Positions 23,557-32,097 of a stretch of DNA of 34,939 bases are shown in pieces. The notes beneath the pieces were generated by a model. That model did not search any database. It saw only the letters and a program-made list of their open reading frames with translations, and was not told the DNA's origin. How positions within the stretch are numbered: position 1 is the stretch's first letter; the number at the start of each line of letters is the position of its first letter. Origin of the DNA: an uncultured Porphyromonas sp. (lineage in GTDB: Bacteria > Bacteroidota > Bacteroidia > Bacteroidales > Porphyromonadaceae); assembly GCA_900539155.1 (NCBI GenBank), contig UQBE01000018.1, forward strand, positions 1 through 34,939, in the 5' to 3' direction. Made by a program: the position numbers and the translations under genes.

Positions 23557-24018
23557 TCAATTTATTCTTAGGGGAATGTCGAATTTTCTAACAGAATCAA
23601 TAAAAGACAAAGAATCCATTGGCCCGATTAACCCATTAGTAATAATAGGATAGGCAATGCCATTTATGTATAAAACAACGGAGTCCTGCTTATTGTGATG
23701 TATTGGCATTTCTTTGTCGATAATCCAATAATTGGTTAGACTTGAACTATTTTTCTTCTCCTGTACATTGCGTGTTATGGAATATCCTTCGGTGAATGCA
23801 ATAATCCATTTTGTATTGTATTTATATTTCGTCACTCCAAATGGAAGTACAAAATACTCCGTATTACCATCTCTATATAATAAACTTTTGTCTGATGTGA
23901 TTATAAACCCACTCCCAAGTTCTTCAGATATACCCCAGTTCAGTGGGTGTATTATTATAAAATAGGATGCAATTCCAGCTCCTATTATTAGCAACATCTT
24001 CAATAATTGTTTCTTCAT
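23557..24018 (-). CDS. Membrane-anchored small protein, DUF3997-like immunity candidate
   Basis: I start the protein at the ATG at 24018 (MKKQLLKMLLIIGAGIASYF), 153 residues; a promoter-like TACATTTG 33 bp upstream makes the longer frame from 24132 unlikely. One N-terminal transmembrane helix is followed by a periplasmic beta-rich domain: GSGFIITSDKSLLYRDGN, FVLPFGVTKYKYNTKWIIAF, and TNYWIIDKEMPIHHNK. The string of strands ending in YWIIDK recalls the DUF3997 family, common near toxin loci in Bacteroidota; the match is by eye. It is the promoter-proximal gene of the AT-rich island, next to the Tlde1-like remnant. Confidence 0.6.
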   Translation of the reverse strand: MKKQLLKMLLIIGAGIASYFIIIHPLNWGISEELGSGFIITSDKSLLYRDGNTEYFVLPFGVTKYKYNTKWIIAFTEGYSITRNVQEKKNSSSLTNYWIIDKEMPIHHNKQDSVVLYINGIAYPIITNGLIGPMDSLSFIDSVRKFDIPLRIN

Positions 24019-24050
24019 CGCACATTCCAGTGTCAAGTGCAACACAGTTA

Positions 24051-24058
24051 CAAATGTA
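24051..24058 (-). promoter_or_regulatory. -7 promoter element of the AT-rich island
   Basis: On the minus strand TACATTTG matches TAnnTTTG and lies 33 bp before the ATG at 24018. CTTTACG about 20 bp upstream is a weak -33 candidate. It could drive the first island genes together. Confidence 0.5.
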
Positions 24059-24234
24059 GGAAAAAAAACGGCGTAAAGGTCAGAATGGTTGGTGACGTAC
24101 CAGGGCTGACGCATTATATATAATGAACTCACCTAGTCCTCTCTGGTCGCTATTGTGTAGCTCCTGACAGAGTGATTATGATGCGTCATTCCTAGCTGGG
24201 GAAATTCAACGCTGACTTGTTACAATAATTTAAA

Positions 24235-24267
24235 CCCGACTAGATATCAAAACAGCTCTATGTCGGG
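24235..24267. other. Hairpin in the island-efp gap
   Basis: CCCGACTAGA pairs with TCTATGTCGGG with a single bulged base. It lies between divergent units (island promoter and efp), so a terminator role is unlikely. The flanking 24059-24234 shows no gene. Confidence 0.45.
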
Positions 24268-24275
24268 GGAAACGG

Positions 24276-24315
24276 ATTCTCCACGTGGATATTTCGAAAT
24301 ATCCACGTGGAGAAT
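24276..24315. repeat. Perfect 40-bp palindrome containing two CCACGTGG motifs
   Basis: The segment is identical to its own reverse complement over 40 bp, centred on TTCGAA, with CCACGTGG at 24281-24288 and 24303-24310. It starts a block with six CCACGTGG sites (also 24325, 24389, 24411, 24433) and a smaller palindrome ATTCCTCGGAGGAAT (24343-24357). Confidence 0.9.
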
Positions 24316-24403
24316 TTTTATTTTCCACGTGGGGAAGAAAAAATTCCTCGGAGGAATCAAATGAAACTTCGGAGGAAATGAATCACGCCCACGTGGAAAA
24401 TAA

Positions 24404-24490
24404 AAAATATCCACGTGGAGATTTGAGATTTCCCACGTGGATATTCGAGAAAGGATGGTAATTAGAGATTAGAGGTTAGAAGTTAGAGAT
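24404..24490 (+). repeat. CCACGTGG composite repeat, copy B, with TTAGAG tail
   Basis: The same CCACGTGG-linker-CCACGTGG-TATTCGAGAAAGG unit as 1-53, followed by TAATTAGAGATTAGAGGTTA and AGTTAGAGAT. It matches the inverted copy C (34860-34939): 48 identical bases first, then near identity with a 6-bp gap. Related GAGCTATCRGAG words continue to about 24535. Confidence 0.85.
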
Positions 24491-24567
24491 CGGAGCTATC
24501 AGAGCTATCGGAGGGGGCGGAGCCATCAGAGGGTGGAATGTGCGGACGGGTAGGGGAGTGATTGCTA

Positions 24568-24599
24568 TTTGCGTAGTAACTGACGTTTTATTAATTTTG
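24568..24599 (+). promoter_or_regulatory. Promoter of efp
   Basis: TTTG (24568-24571), a 20-bp spacer, and TAATTTTG (24592-24599) match the Bacteroidota -33/-7 pattern. The start codon is 45 bp downstream. Confidence 0.65.
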
Positions 24600-24644
24600 C
24601 ACTGCTAAGTAACTAAGCAATTTCACAGAATAGACTAAATATAT

Positions 24645-25211
24645 ATGGCTACAACAGCAGACTTTCGCAATGGCATGTGCCTAGACATCGATGGGCAGTA
24701 CTACTTCATCGTAGAGTTTCTCCACGTTAAGCCAGGCAAGGGCCCAGCATTCGTTCGCACGAAGCTACGCAATGTTGCTACGGGTCGCATCATAGACAAG
24801 ACTTGGAATAGTGGTGTTAAGGTCGAGGAGGTACGCATCGAGCGCCGTCCCTATCAGTATCTTTACAGTGATGATATGGGCTACCACTTCATGCATCCAG
24901 AGACATTTGACCAGATTGCTATCAATGGCGAGCTAATCGAGGGTGTCCGCTTCCTCAAGGAGGGGGATATGGTCGAGGCTATGGTACACGCTGAGAGCGA
25001 GACGGTGCTGACCTGCGAGCTACCAGCACACGTAGACCTGCGCATCACTCATACGGAGCCTGGTATCAAGGGCGATACAGCAACGAACAGCCTCAAGCCC
25101 GCTATTGTAGAGACCGGTGCTGAGATTCGCGTACCGCTCTTTATCAATCAGGACGATATGGTCACGGTGGATACTCGTGACGGCTCCTACGTGGGGCGTG
25201 TCAAGGAGTAG
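24645..25211 (+). CDS. efp: Translation elongation factor P
   Basis: EF-P binds between the P and E sites of the ribosome and relieves stalling at polyproline stretches. The 188-residue length is standard. Domain I begins ATTADFRNGMCLDIDGQYYF, and the functional loop is HVKPGKGPAFVR with Lys32 at its tip, the position modified in lysine-type EF-Ps. KLRNVATGRIIDKTW and the OB-fold domains follow, and the C-terminus has the family motif DTRDGSYVGRVKE. A 7-bp GC hairpin lies after the stop (25243-25265). Whether malQ, 136 bp downstream, is cotranscribed is unclear. Confidence 0.97.
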   Translation: MATTADFRNGMCLDIDGQYYFIVEFLHVKPGKGPAFVRTKLRNVATGRIIDKTWNSGVKVEEVRIERRPYQYLYSDDMGYHFMHPETFDQIAINGELIEGVRFLKEGDMVEAMVHAESETVLTCELPAHVDLRITHTEPGIKGDTATNSLKPAIVETGAEIRVPLFINQDDMVTVDTRDGSYVGRVKE

Positions 25212-25347
25212 ACGGACACCACTCTTTATATCCCTAAAGCAGTCGCCCCGCGCGCTGTGGGGCGATGCTGCAGAAGCCGTGTGGTTCTTGATATCAGAGC
25301 TACATGGCTTCTCCGAATCTACCGTTGAGGTCACACTATAATATAGT

Positions 25348-27171
25348 ATGGGTCAGATACCCCGTCAAGCAGGGATAGCCGTTCCGCTCTTTAGTCTGCG
25401 TCGTCACGGCGATGCGGGCTGTGGTGACTTTGCCTCGCTGGAGGCGTTTGCGCCGATAGCTGAGCGGATGGGCGTTCGTATCATACAGCTGCTCCCCCTG
25501 GAGGACACAACGCTCTATGGCGATAGCCGTGACTCTTATCCTTATCGTCCACTCGCCTCGACGGTACTCAACCCAATCTACATAGCGGTGGATCAGTTCC
25601 CTCCGCTCGCGGACCAGCAACTAGAAGAGGAGCTACGTGCAGAAGCTCAGCAGTTGAGTGCTCAGAAGACTTTCGACTATACGGCTGTATGGCAGCTCAA
25701 GCGACGCTGGCTGTGGGCATCCTTTACGGAGCAGGCGGACGCTTCGCCATACTTCACCGACATGATCAACCGCTATGCTAGGTTGACGCTCAAGTATGCT
25801 ACTTTTAGTCGTTCCCCCATCTGGCACTACTGGGTCTGCATGCGAATGGCTCTAGACCTATTGCCCGACCTCAACCGTGAGGAGTGGGACTTCTGGGATG
25901 CGATGAAGCGGGTCAAGGAGCTGGAGCAGGAAAACAAGCGTTTGGTCGTCTGTACGGGCAATTTCTACGCTTACTGCTATATGGTGGCGCAGCGACAGAT
26001 GCGCCGTGCCGTAGCTACGATCCGTCAGCATGGGCTGGCGCTCATGGGCGATCTGCCCGTAGGGGTAGACCCACATGCGGCAGACACGATTGCCTACCCG
26101 GCCCAATTTAACAAGCGACTCTCTTGCGGAGCTCCTCCCGACTACTTCTCTCCCGATGGGCAGAACTGGGGCATCGTAACCTGTCGCAGGAATTGGAAAA
26201 CGCTATGGCAAGAGCGCTTTGACTATCTAGAGCGCTTCTATGACTACCTGCGCGTAGACCATGTGCTGGGCTTCTTCCGTATGTGGTCCATACCACGTGA
26301 CGGTCGCTCTGGGATGCTGGGTTACTTTCTTCCCTCACGACGCTACTTAAAGCGGGAGATCGCAAAGTTAGGACTCGCCGAGACATTACGACCAGAGTGG
26401 ATAGCGCCGAGCAAAAAGCCTGTGACGACGCAAGAGGTGCTCTGGATCGAACGTCTCGATGCGGGCTACGTGCCTCGCTATGATGTGGCGAGTGCCGCAC
26501 CCTTTGCGACGCTGTCGCCCGATTTGCAGGAGCGCATGCGGGCTGTCTGCGAGGATTACTACTACGGCGGCAATGAGGAGCTGTGGCGCGAGCGTGGACT
26601 GGAGCGCCTAACCTTCCTGAAGTCCTTGACCTCAATCCATCTCTGCGCCGAAGACTTAGGAATGGTCCCCCAATGTGTCTACCCCGTCCTAGAGGAGCTC
26701 GGCATCCTCAAGCTATACGTGGAGCGTATGCCTAAGAGTGCCGGCATTGAGTTTGAGGCGGCTCCCTACTTCTCCGAGGACAGTGTCGGCACCACCTCGA
26801 CGCACGACTGCGAGCCCCTGCGCCTCTGGTGGCAGCAAGACGAGGCGCGCTCGCGACGCTACTACGACTACTTCCTCGCTGATTACGGCGTTCTCTACGA
26901 CACAACGCTGACACCTGAACTAGCGGAGGTTATCATCCGCAGACATCTCGAGAGCCCCTCGCGGCTCTGCATCCTGCCGATACAGGACTGGCTGGCTCTC
27001 CACCCCTATCACTGCGCTACGGTCACGCCCGAGAGTGAGCGTATCAATGACCCTAGCAATCCTCACCACGTCTGGGACTACTCCCTACCATACGCCATTG
27101 AGGATCTACCCACTGAGTGGCTAGACCAGATTAGACGCTTGGTAGTCGCGAGCGATCGTGCGCAGGACTAA
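25348..27171 (+). CDS. malQ: 4-alpha-glucanotransferase (amylomaltase, GH77)
   Basis: The enzyme transfers alpha-1,4-glucan segments in maltodextrin or glycogen metabolism. The 607-residue protein starts directly with the GH77 barrel (RQAGIAVPLFSLR, DAGCGDFASLEAFAP) and lacks the N-terminal starch-binding modules found in many Bacteroidota homologues of about 890 residues. Catalytic residues are recognisable: nucleophile Asp304 in YLRVDHVLGFF, acid/base Glu434 in CAEDLGMVPQ, and Asp487 in TSTHDCEPLRLWW. The C-terminus has PIQDWLAL. DUF4954 follows after 36 bp, so the two are likely cotranscribed. Its presence suggests internal glycogen use even in a poor sugar fermenter. A 175-codon antisense frame inside it is a shadow. 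Confidence 0.95.
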   Translation: MGQIPRQAGIAVPLFSLRRHGDAGCGDFASLEAFAPIAERMGVRIIQLLPLEDTTLYGDSRDSYPYRPLASTVLNPIYIAVDQFPPLADQQLEEELRAEAQQLSAQKTFDYTAVWQLKRRWLWASFTEQADASPYFTDMINRYARLTLKYATFSRSPIWHYWVCMRMALDLLPDLNREEWDFWDAMKRVKELEQENKRLVVCTGNFYAYCYMVAQRQMRRAVATIRQHGLALMGDLPVGVDPHAADTIAYPAQFNKRLSCGAPPDYFSPDGQNWGIVTCRRNWKTLWQERFDYLERFYDYLRVDHVLGFFRMWSIPRDGRSGMLGYFLPSRRYLKREIAKLGLAETLRPEWIAPSKKPVTTQEVLWIERLDAGYVPRYDVASAAPFATLSPDLQERMRAVCEDYYYGGNEELWRERGLERLTFLKSLTSIHLCAEDLGMVPQCVYPVLEELGILKLYVERMPKSAGIEFEAAPYFSEDSVGTTSTHDCEPLRLWWQQDEARSRRYYDYFLADYGVLYDTTLTPELAEVIIRRHLESPSRLCILPIQDWLALHPYHCATVTPESERINDPSNPHHVWDYSLPYAIEDLPTEWLDQIRRLVVASDRAQD

Positions 27172-27207
27172 CTACTCCTTACTTATCAAACAAGCCGTTA
27201 CCACAAT

Positions 27208-29196
27208 ATGCGAAAGCTTACTCAACAAGAGATTACACAGCTTACATCCCAGGGTTGCCAAGCGCAAAACTGGAAGCTCATACAGGTTCATAAGCAATTT
27301 GACGCTAGTCGCTGCCAGCAGGTGCACTTTATCGGCAGATGTCAGATTGGAGACAACCGCGGGGAGCGTCCCTCGGACGATGGTAGCTACACCGAGCCGT
27401 ATCGTATCGCCCACGCACGCCTCGTGAACTGTACCATCGGGGACCGCGTCATCATCGACGGCATACGGGACTGCATCGCGCACTACGATGTCGCCAATGA
27501 TGTCGTCCTCCACGACATCGCTACGCTCAAAGTAACAGGCGAGACCGCTTTCGGCAATGGAACCTCCGTGGAGGTGCTCAACGAGACGGGGGGGCGTGAG
27601 GTACCCATCTGTGACATCTTGACAGCTCAGACTGCTTACATGCTTGCTATGTATCGTCACGATAAGGAGCTGCAAGCTACGCTCTCCAAGCTCGTCGAGG
27701 ATTACACCGCCACAGTCCGTTCGAACCGTGGTACCATCGGTGAGCACTCCGTGCTGAAGCATTGTGGCATCATTACCAATGTCAAGGTAGGACCTTACAG
27801 CTCCGTCATCGGAGCCTCTGTCCTAGAGAACGGCTCCATCAATAGTACCGTCCTAAGCCCCACGCGCGTCGGTTACGGAGTAATCTGTCGGGACTTCATC
27901 TTTTCAGGAGGATGTGTCGTAGCAGACGGCTCCAACGTCTCTCGTAGCTTCATAGGACAAGGGTGCTCGGTGACCCATCTCTTTAGCGCACATGACTCGC
28001 TCTTCTTTGCCAACTGTCAGTGCGAAAACGGGGAGGCTTGTGCCGTCTTCGCTGGACCCTTTACCGTCACCATGCATAAGAGTAGCCTACTAATCGCAGG
28101 TTACTACTCATTCCTCAATGCGGGTAGTGGCTCCAACCAGAGCAATCACCTCTACAAGCTCGGGCCCATTCACCAGGGAGTCGTAGAGCGTGGTAGTAAG
28201 ACCACCTCGGACTCCTACATCTTGTGGCCTTCACGCATCGGAGCTTTCAGCTTGATTATGGGGCGTCACGTGGATCATATCGACTCGTCAGACTTCCCCT
28301 TCTCCTATATCATAGAGAATGATAACCAAACCTACCTCGTCCCTGGCACAAACCTGCGTAGCGTCGGCACCATCCGTGATACGAAGAAGTGGCCCAAGCG
28401 TGACAAGCGTCACCCCGAGGAGAAGCTCGACTGTATAAATTACAACCTACTCTCGCCCTATACCGTCGGCAAGATGTACAAGGGCTGGTGCAAGCTCAAG
28501 GCACTCGAGACGCACCTAGGCAGTGCCAATGCGACCTACATCTACCACGATATGCACATCCGTCACAGCTCCCTCGTCAAGGGATGTCGCTACTACGAGA
28601 TGGGCATCGTCAAGTTCCTCGGCAACTCTCTCATTCAGCGCATCCAAGACCAAGCACCCAAGACGAAACGCGAGCTCGTCGCCTCTCTACAGCCTACCAG
28701 CAATGAGGGACTCTCTGACTGGCTGGACCTAGCTGGTATGATAGCCCCCCGTTGGCTCGTCCGCGACTTAATCAATCAGATTAAGGAGGAAAAGATTCAG
28801 AGCCTCCAAGAGGTCAATGTGGCTATCCGAGCCATCCACAGTCGCTACTACGAGATTGAGTGGCACTGGGCGTATGACCTCCTCCTCCGCTGGTACGACA
28901 TCGCACCTAAGGACTTGACTCTCGAGCGAGTTATTCAGATTATTCAGGAGTGGCGGGATACAGTTATCACACTCGATGAGTACCTCCTACAGGACGCACA
29001 TAAGGAGTTTGAGATGCTCACGCAGGTAGGCTTCGGCATAGACCTCAGCGGGGAGCACAACCGGCGCAGTGACTTCGAGCAGGTGCGTGGTAGCTACGAG
29101 GATAATGCCTTCGTCGCAGAGGTTCATGACCACATAGAGCGCAAGGGACGCCTCGGCGACACAATACTAGCACAGATAGACGCCCTCCCTGAGTAA
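27208..29196 (+). CDS. DUF4954 family protein (beta-helix, hexapeptide-like)
   Basis: This 662-residue protein matches the DUF4954 proteins widespread in Bacteroidota. The region of about residues 40-350 reads as a left-handed parallel beta-helix of transferase-hexapeptide type, with turns such as VHFIGRCQIGDNR, CTIGDRVIIDGIRDC and VGPYSSVIGASVLENGSI. A helical C-terminal domain follows (about 420-662; SDWLDLAGMIAPRWLVRDL, HWAYDLLLRWYDIAP). No signal peptide is seen, so it is cytosolic. Sugar-nucleotide acyl- or nucleotidyltransferase-like activity is possible, but no substrate is known. It follows malQ by 36 bp. Confidence 0.88.
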   Translation: MRKLTQQEITQLTSQGCQAQNWKLIQVHKQFDASRCQQVHFIGRCQIGDNRGERPSDDGSYTEPYRIAHARLVNCTIGDRVIIDGIRDCIAHYDVANDVVLHDIATLKVTGETAFGNGTSVEVLNETGGREVPICDILTAQTAYMLAMYRHDKELQATLSKLVEDYTATVRSNRGTIGEHSVLKHCGIITNVKVGPYSSVIGASVLENGSINSTVLSPTRVGYGVICRDFIFSGGCVVADGSNVSRSFIGQGCSVTHLFSAHDSLFFANCQCENGEACAVFAGPFTVTMHKSSLLIAGYYSFLNAGSGSNQSNHLYKLGPIHQGVVERGSKTTSDSYILWPSRIGAFSLIMGRHVDHIDSSDFPFSYIIENDNQTYLVPGTNLRSVGTIRDTKKWPKRDKRHPEEKLDCINYNLLSPYTVGKMYKGWCKLKALETHLGSANATYIYHDMHIRHSSLVKGCRYYEMGIVKFLGNSLIQRIQDQAPKTKRELVASLQPTSNEGLSDWLDLAGMIAPRWLVRDLINQIKEEKIQSLQEVNVAIRAIHSRYYEIEWHWAYDLLLRWYDIAPKDLTLERVIQIIQEWRDTVITLDEYLLQDAHKEFEMLTQVGFGIDLSGEHNRRSDFEQVRGSYEDNAFVAEVHDHIERKGRLGDTILAQIDALPE

Positions 29197-29199
29197 CCT

Positions 29200-29299
29200 A
29201 GAGGCTAGAGATTAGATATTAGAGGTTAGAGGCTAGAGGAGGTGGGCTAGTGGCACTAGTGCTTCTAGAGTCTAACTTCTAACCTCTAATTTCTAACCC
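29200..29299. repeat. Inverted TTAGAG-word repeat forming a long imperfect hairpin
   Basis: The left half (AGAGATTAGATATTAGAGG and TTAGAGGCTAGAGG) is largely complementary to the right half (TCTAACTTCTAACCTCTAAT and TTCTAACCC). The 13-bp palindrome CTAGTGGCACTAG (29247-29259) lies at the apex. The words match those at 24463-24490 and 34859-34885. It starts 3 bp after the DUF4954 stop and may terminate that transcript. Confidence 0.75.
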
Positions 29300-29320
29300 C
29301 TCAGACAGCAAGATAATTAG

Positions 29321-29328
29321 TACCTTTG
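29321..29328 (+). promoter_or_regulatory. -7 promoter element of ychF
   Basis: TACCTTTG fits TAnnTTTG, 64 bp before the start codon. No -33 TTTG is seen at standard spacing. Confidence 0.55.
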
Positions 29329-29392
29329 CAGGAGAGCCGAGCTGACACGAGAGCGAGGCTTCGTCACGTATTACACTTATCACAGAATCTAT

Positions 29393-30496
29393 ATGTCGCT
29401 ACAGTGCGGTATCGTAGGACTACCCAACGTCGGTAAGTCCACTTTGTTTAACTGCTTGTCGAACGCTAAGGCGCAGTCGGCCAACTTCCCCTTCTGCACG
29501 ATCGAACCCAACGTTGGGGTCATCACCGTGCCGGATGAGCGTCTCAATAAGTTGGTCGAGATGGAGCACCCTAAGCGGACGGTGCCTGCCACGGTAGAGA
29601 TTGTCGACATAGCAGGACTGGTCAAAGGTGCTAGCCAAGGCGAGGGGTTGGGCAATAAGTTCCTCTCCAACATCCGCGAAACTGATGCGATCATACACTT
29701 GCTGCGCTGCTTCGACGATGACAACATCACGCACGTCGATGGCTCCGTAGACCCTGTGCGGGATAAGGAGATTATCGATACGGAGCTACAGCTCAAGGAT
29801 TTGGAGACGGTGCAGACGCAGCTCAAGAAGTCCGAGCGACAGGCTCAGACGGGTGGCGACAAGCAGGCGAAGATCCGGGTAGCGCTCCTCAAGCGTATCG
29901 AGGAGGCACTGCTGCAAGGGCTTAACGCGCGCTCGGTGACGCCGGAAAACAGGGAGGAGGAGCAGGCGTTGCGAGACCTTTTCCTCCTAACGGCTAAGCC
30001 CGTTCTCTACGTCTGCAATGTCGACGAGGCAAGTGCCGCCACGGGCAACGCTTATGTGGAGGCCGTTCGCCAGGCTATCGCTCACGAGGATGCGGAGCTA
30101 CTGGTCGTATCGGCGCATATCGAGAGCGAGATAGCAGAGCTGGAGGAGTATGAGGAGCGTCAGCTCTTCCTACAAGAGCTAGGGCTGGAGGAGACGGGCG
30201 TCAACCGCTTGATCCGTGCCGCCTACAAGTTGCTCAACCTCGAGACCTTCTTTACGGCTGGTGCTGATGAGTGCCGTGCCTGGACTTTTGTCAAGGGAAG
30301 CAAGGCTCCTCAGTGTGCGGGCATCATACACACCGACTTCGAGCGTGGCTTCATACGTGCTGAGGTGATTAAGTATGAGGACTACGTGCACTACGGCTCC
30401 GAGACGGCTGTCAAGGAGGCTGGCCGTATGGCGGTCGAGGGCAAGGATTACGTCGTGCAGGACGGCGACATCATGCACTTCCGCTTCAACGTATAG
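29393..30496 (+). CDS. ychF: Redox-regulated, ribosome-associated ATPase YchF/OLA1
   Basis: YchF is a conserved Obg-like P-loop NTPase that prefers ATP and associates with ribosomes. The 367-residue length is standard. The sequence opens SLQCGIVGLPNVGKSTLFNC (G1), then NFPFCTIEPNVGVITVPDER (G2) and IVDIAGLVKGASQGEGLGNK (G3). The NKxD motif is degenerate (VCNVDEAS), as expected for this ATP-specific branch. The C-terminal TGS domain ends KEAGRMAVEGKDYVVQDGDI and MHFRFNV. guaA starts 42 bp downstream and may share its transcript. Confidence 0.96.
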   Translation: MSLQCGIVGLPNVGKSTLFNCLSNAKAQSANFPFCTIEPNVGVITVPDERLNKLVEMEHPKRTVPATVEIVDIAGLVKGASQGEGLGNKFLSNIRETDAIIHLLRCFDDDNITHVDGSVDPVRDKEIIDTELQLKDLETVQTQLKKSERQAQTGGDKQAKIRVALLKRIEEALLQGLNARSVTPENREEEQALRDLFLLTAKPVLYVCNVDEASAATGNAYVEAVRQAIAHEDAELLVVSAHIESEIAELEEYEERQLFLQELGLEETGVNRLIRAAYKLLNLETFFTAGADECRAWTFVKGSKAPQCAGIIHTDFERGFIRAEVIKYEDYVHYGSETAVKEAGRMAVEGKDYVVQDGDIMHFRFNV

Positions 30497-30538
30497 CACT
30501 TCTAGTACAAAGTATTAACACCGAAATAGAATCAACCT

Positions 30539-32059
30539 ATGCCGGACAAAATAATTATCGCAGACTTTGGGTCGCAGACCACACAGCTCATAGGCCGTCG
30601 TCTGAGAGACCTCAACACCTACTGCGAGATAGTCCCTTACAACAAGATCCCGACAGACCTGACGGGCGTCCGAGGCATCATCCTCTCGGGAAGCCCTTAC
30701 TCGGTCTATGCTGAGGAGGCTTTTACCGCAGACATAGCAGCCATCCGTGGGCGGCTACCGATACTAGGTATCTGCTACGGAGCGCAGTTGATGGTGCATC
30801 AGAGTGGAGGTGCCGTGGAGAACTCCAATACTCGTGAGTACGGAGCCTCTACGCTACAACTGGTGGACAAGGGCGACCCGCTACTCGCGGGGCTCTCGCC
30901 ACAGCACACGGTCTGGATGTCGCACGGGGACACCATCACCCGCCTTCCCGAGGGCTTTAAGGTAATCGCCTCGACGCCTTCGGTGCAGTATGCCGCTTAT
31001 AGGATAGAGGGTGAAGAGACGTGGGGTGTACAGTTTCACCCAGAGATACATCACAGTGAGGAGGGTACGAAGCTTCTCGACAACTTTGTCACGCTCTGTG
31101 GCATCAAGGGCGAGTGGTCGTCTGAGTCTTTCATCGAGAGCAGCATCGCTTCGATTCGGGCTCAAGTAGGTGACGAGCAGGTCATCATGGCACTCAGCGG
31201 AGGCGTGGACAGTTCGGTCGCAGCGGTCCTCCTACATCGTGCTATCGGTGACCAACTCACCTGCATCTTTGTGGATCACGGGCTGATGCGACAGGGCGAG
31301 GCGGAACAAATCTTGGCTGACTACAAAGCACTCGGGCTGGGCTGTATCAAGGTCGATGCGAGTGCGAAGTTCCTCGGAGACCTAGCAGGCGTTCGTGATC
31401 CGGAGGCTAAGCGTAAGGTGATCGGCCGGGACTTCATCGAGGTCTTTGAGGCTGAGGCTAAGAAGCTACCGCAGGCTCGTTGGCTGGGGCAAGGAACTAT
31501 TTACCCAGACATCATCGAGTCTATCAACATCACGGGCAAGGTGATCAAGAGTCATCACAACGTGGGCGGGCTGCCTGAGCGTATGCACCTGAAGCTGGTG
31601 GAGCCGCTGAAGCATCTCTTCAAGGATGAGGTGCGTCGTGTCGGCTTGGCACTCGCTATGCCACGACACATGATATTTCGTCATCCCTTCCCAGGGCCTG
31701 GTCTAGGCATTCGTGTGCTGGGCGAGGTGACTCCTGAGAAGGTCGCTATCCTCCAGAAGGCTGACAAGATATACACCGATATGCTCCGCAAGTACAACCT
31801 CTACGATGAGGTGTGGCAGGCGGGAGCTATCCTACTGCCGGTGCAGAGCGTAGGCGTCATGGGTGACGAGCGCACCTATGAGTACACGGTAGCTCTGCGT
31901 GCGGTGACGAGTGTCGATGCGATGAGTGCTGACTGGGCTCGGCTACCGTACGACTTCCTCGCAGAGGTCTCTAACGAAATCATAAACAAGGTGCGTGGCG
32001 TCAATCGTGTCTGCTACGATGTGTCGTCCAAGCCACCCGCAACGATTGAGTGGGAGTAA
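30539..32059 (+). CDS. guaA: GMP synthase (glutamine-hydrolysing)
   Basis: GuaA converts XMP to GMP using ATP and glutamine. The 506-residue protein has the class I glutamine amidotransferase domain first, with nucleophile Cys79 in LGICYGAQLM and the His/Glu pair in VQFHPEIHHS. The ATP pyrophosphatase domain follows with the PP-loop ALSGGVDSSVAAVL (about residues 217-230). The C-terminal dimerisation domain contains HHNVGGLPERM, RHPFPGPGLGIRVLGE and the family terminus SSKPPATIEWE. It lies between ychF and panB, with gaps of 42 and 38 bp that allow a three-gene operon. Confidence 0.97.
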   Translation: MPDKIIIADFGSQTTQLIGRRLRDLNTYCEIVPYNKIPTDLTGVRGIILSGSPYSVYAEEAFTADIAAIRGRLPILGICYGAQLMVHQSGGAVENSNTREYGASTLQLVDKGDPLLAGLSPQHTVWMSHGDTITRLPEGFKVIASTPSVQYAAYRIEGEETWGVQFHPEIHHSEEGTKLLDNFVTLCGIKGEWSSESFIESSIASIRAQVGDEQVIMALSGGVDSSVAAVLLHRAIGDQLTCIFVDHGLMRQGEAEQILADYKALGLGCIKVDASAKFLGDLAGVRDPEAKRKVIGRDFIEVFEAEAKKLPQARWLGQGTIYPDIIESINITGKVIKSHHNVGGLPERMHLKLVEPLKHLFKDEVRRVGLALAMPRHMIFRHPFPGPGLGIRVLGEVTPEKVAILQKADKIYTDMLRKYNLYDEVWQAGAILLPVQSVGVMGDERTYEYTVALRAVTSVDAMSADWARLPYDFLAEVSNEIINKVRGVNRVCYDVSSKPPATIEWE

Positions 32060-32097
32060 CGCTTCGCTCAGTCTATCTACTTAATATCTAAATCAAT

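Noticed and set aside
24019..24132. N-terminal extension of the 153-residue island protein to 24132
   Set aside because: A -7 promoter element lies inside the extension, and MKK plus a transmembrane helix is the expected start.
25243..25265. Terminator after efp
   Set aside because: The 7-bp stem TCGCCCC/GGGGCGA has no T-tract; kept only as a note in the efp entry.
26108..26635. 175-codon frame antisense to malQ
   Set aside because: Arg/Ser/Ala-rich shadow entirely inside a gene with intact catalytic motifs.
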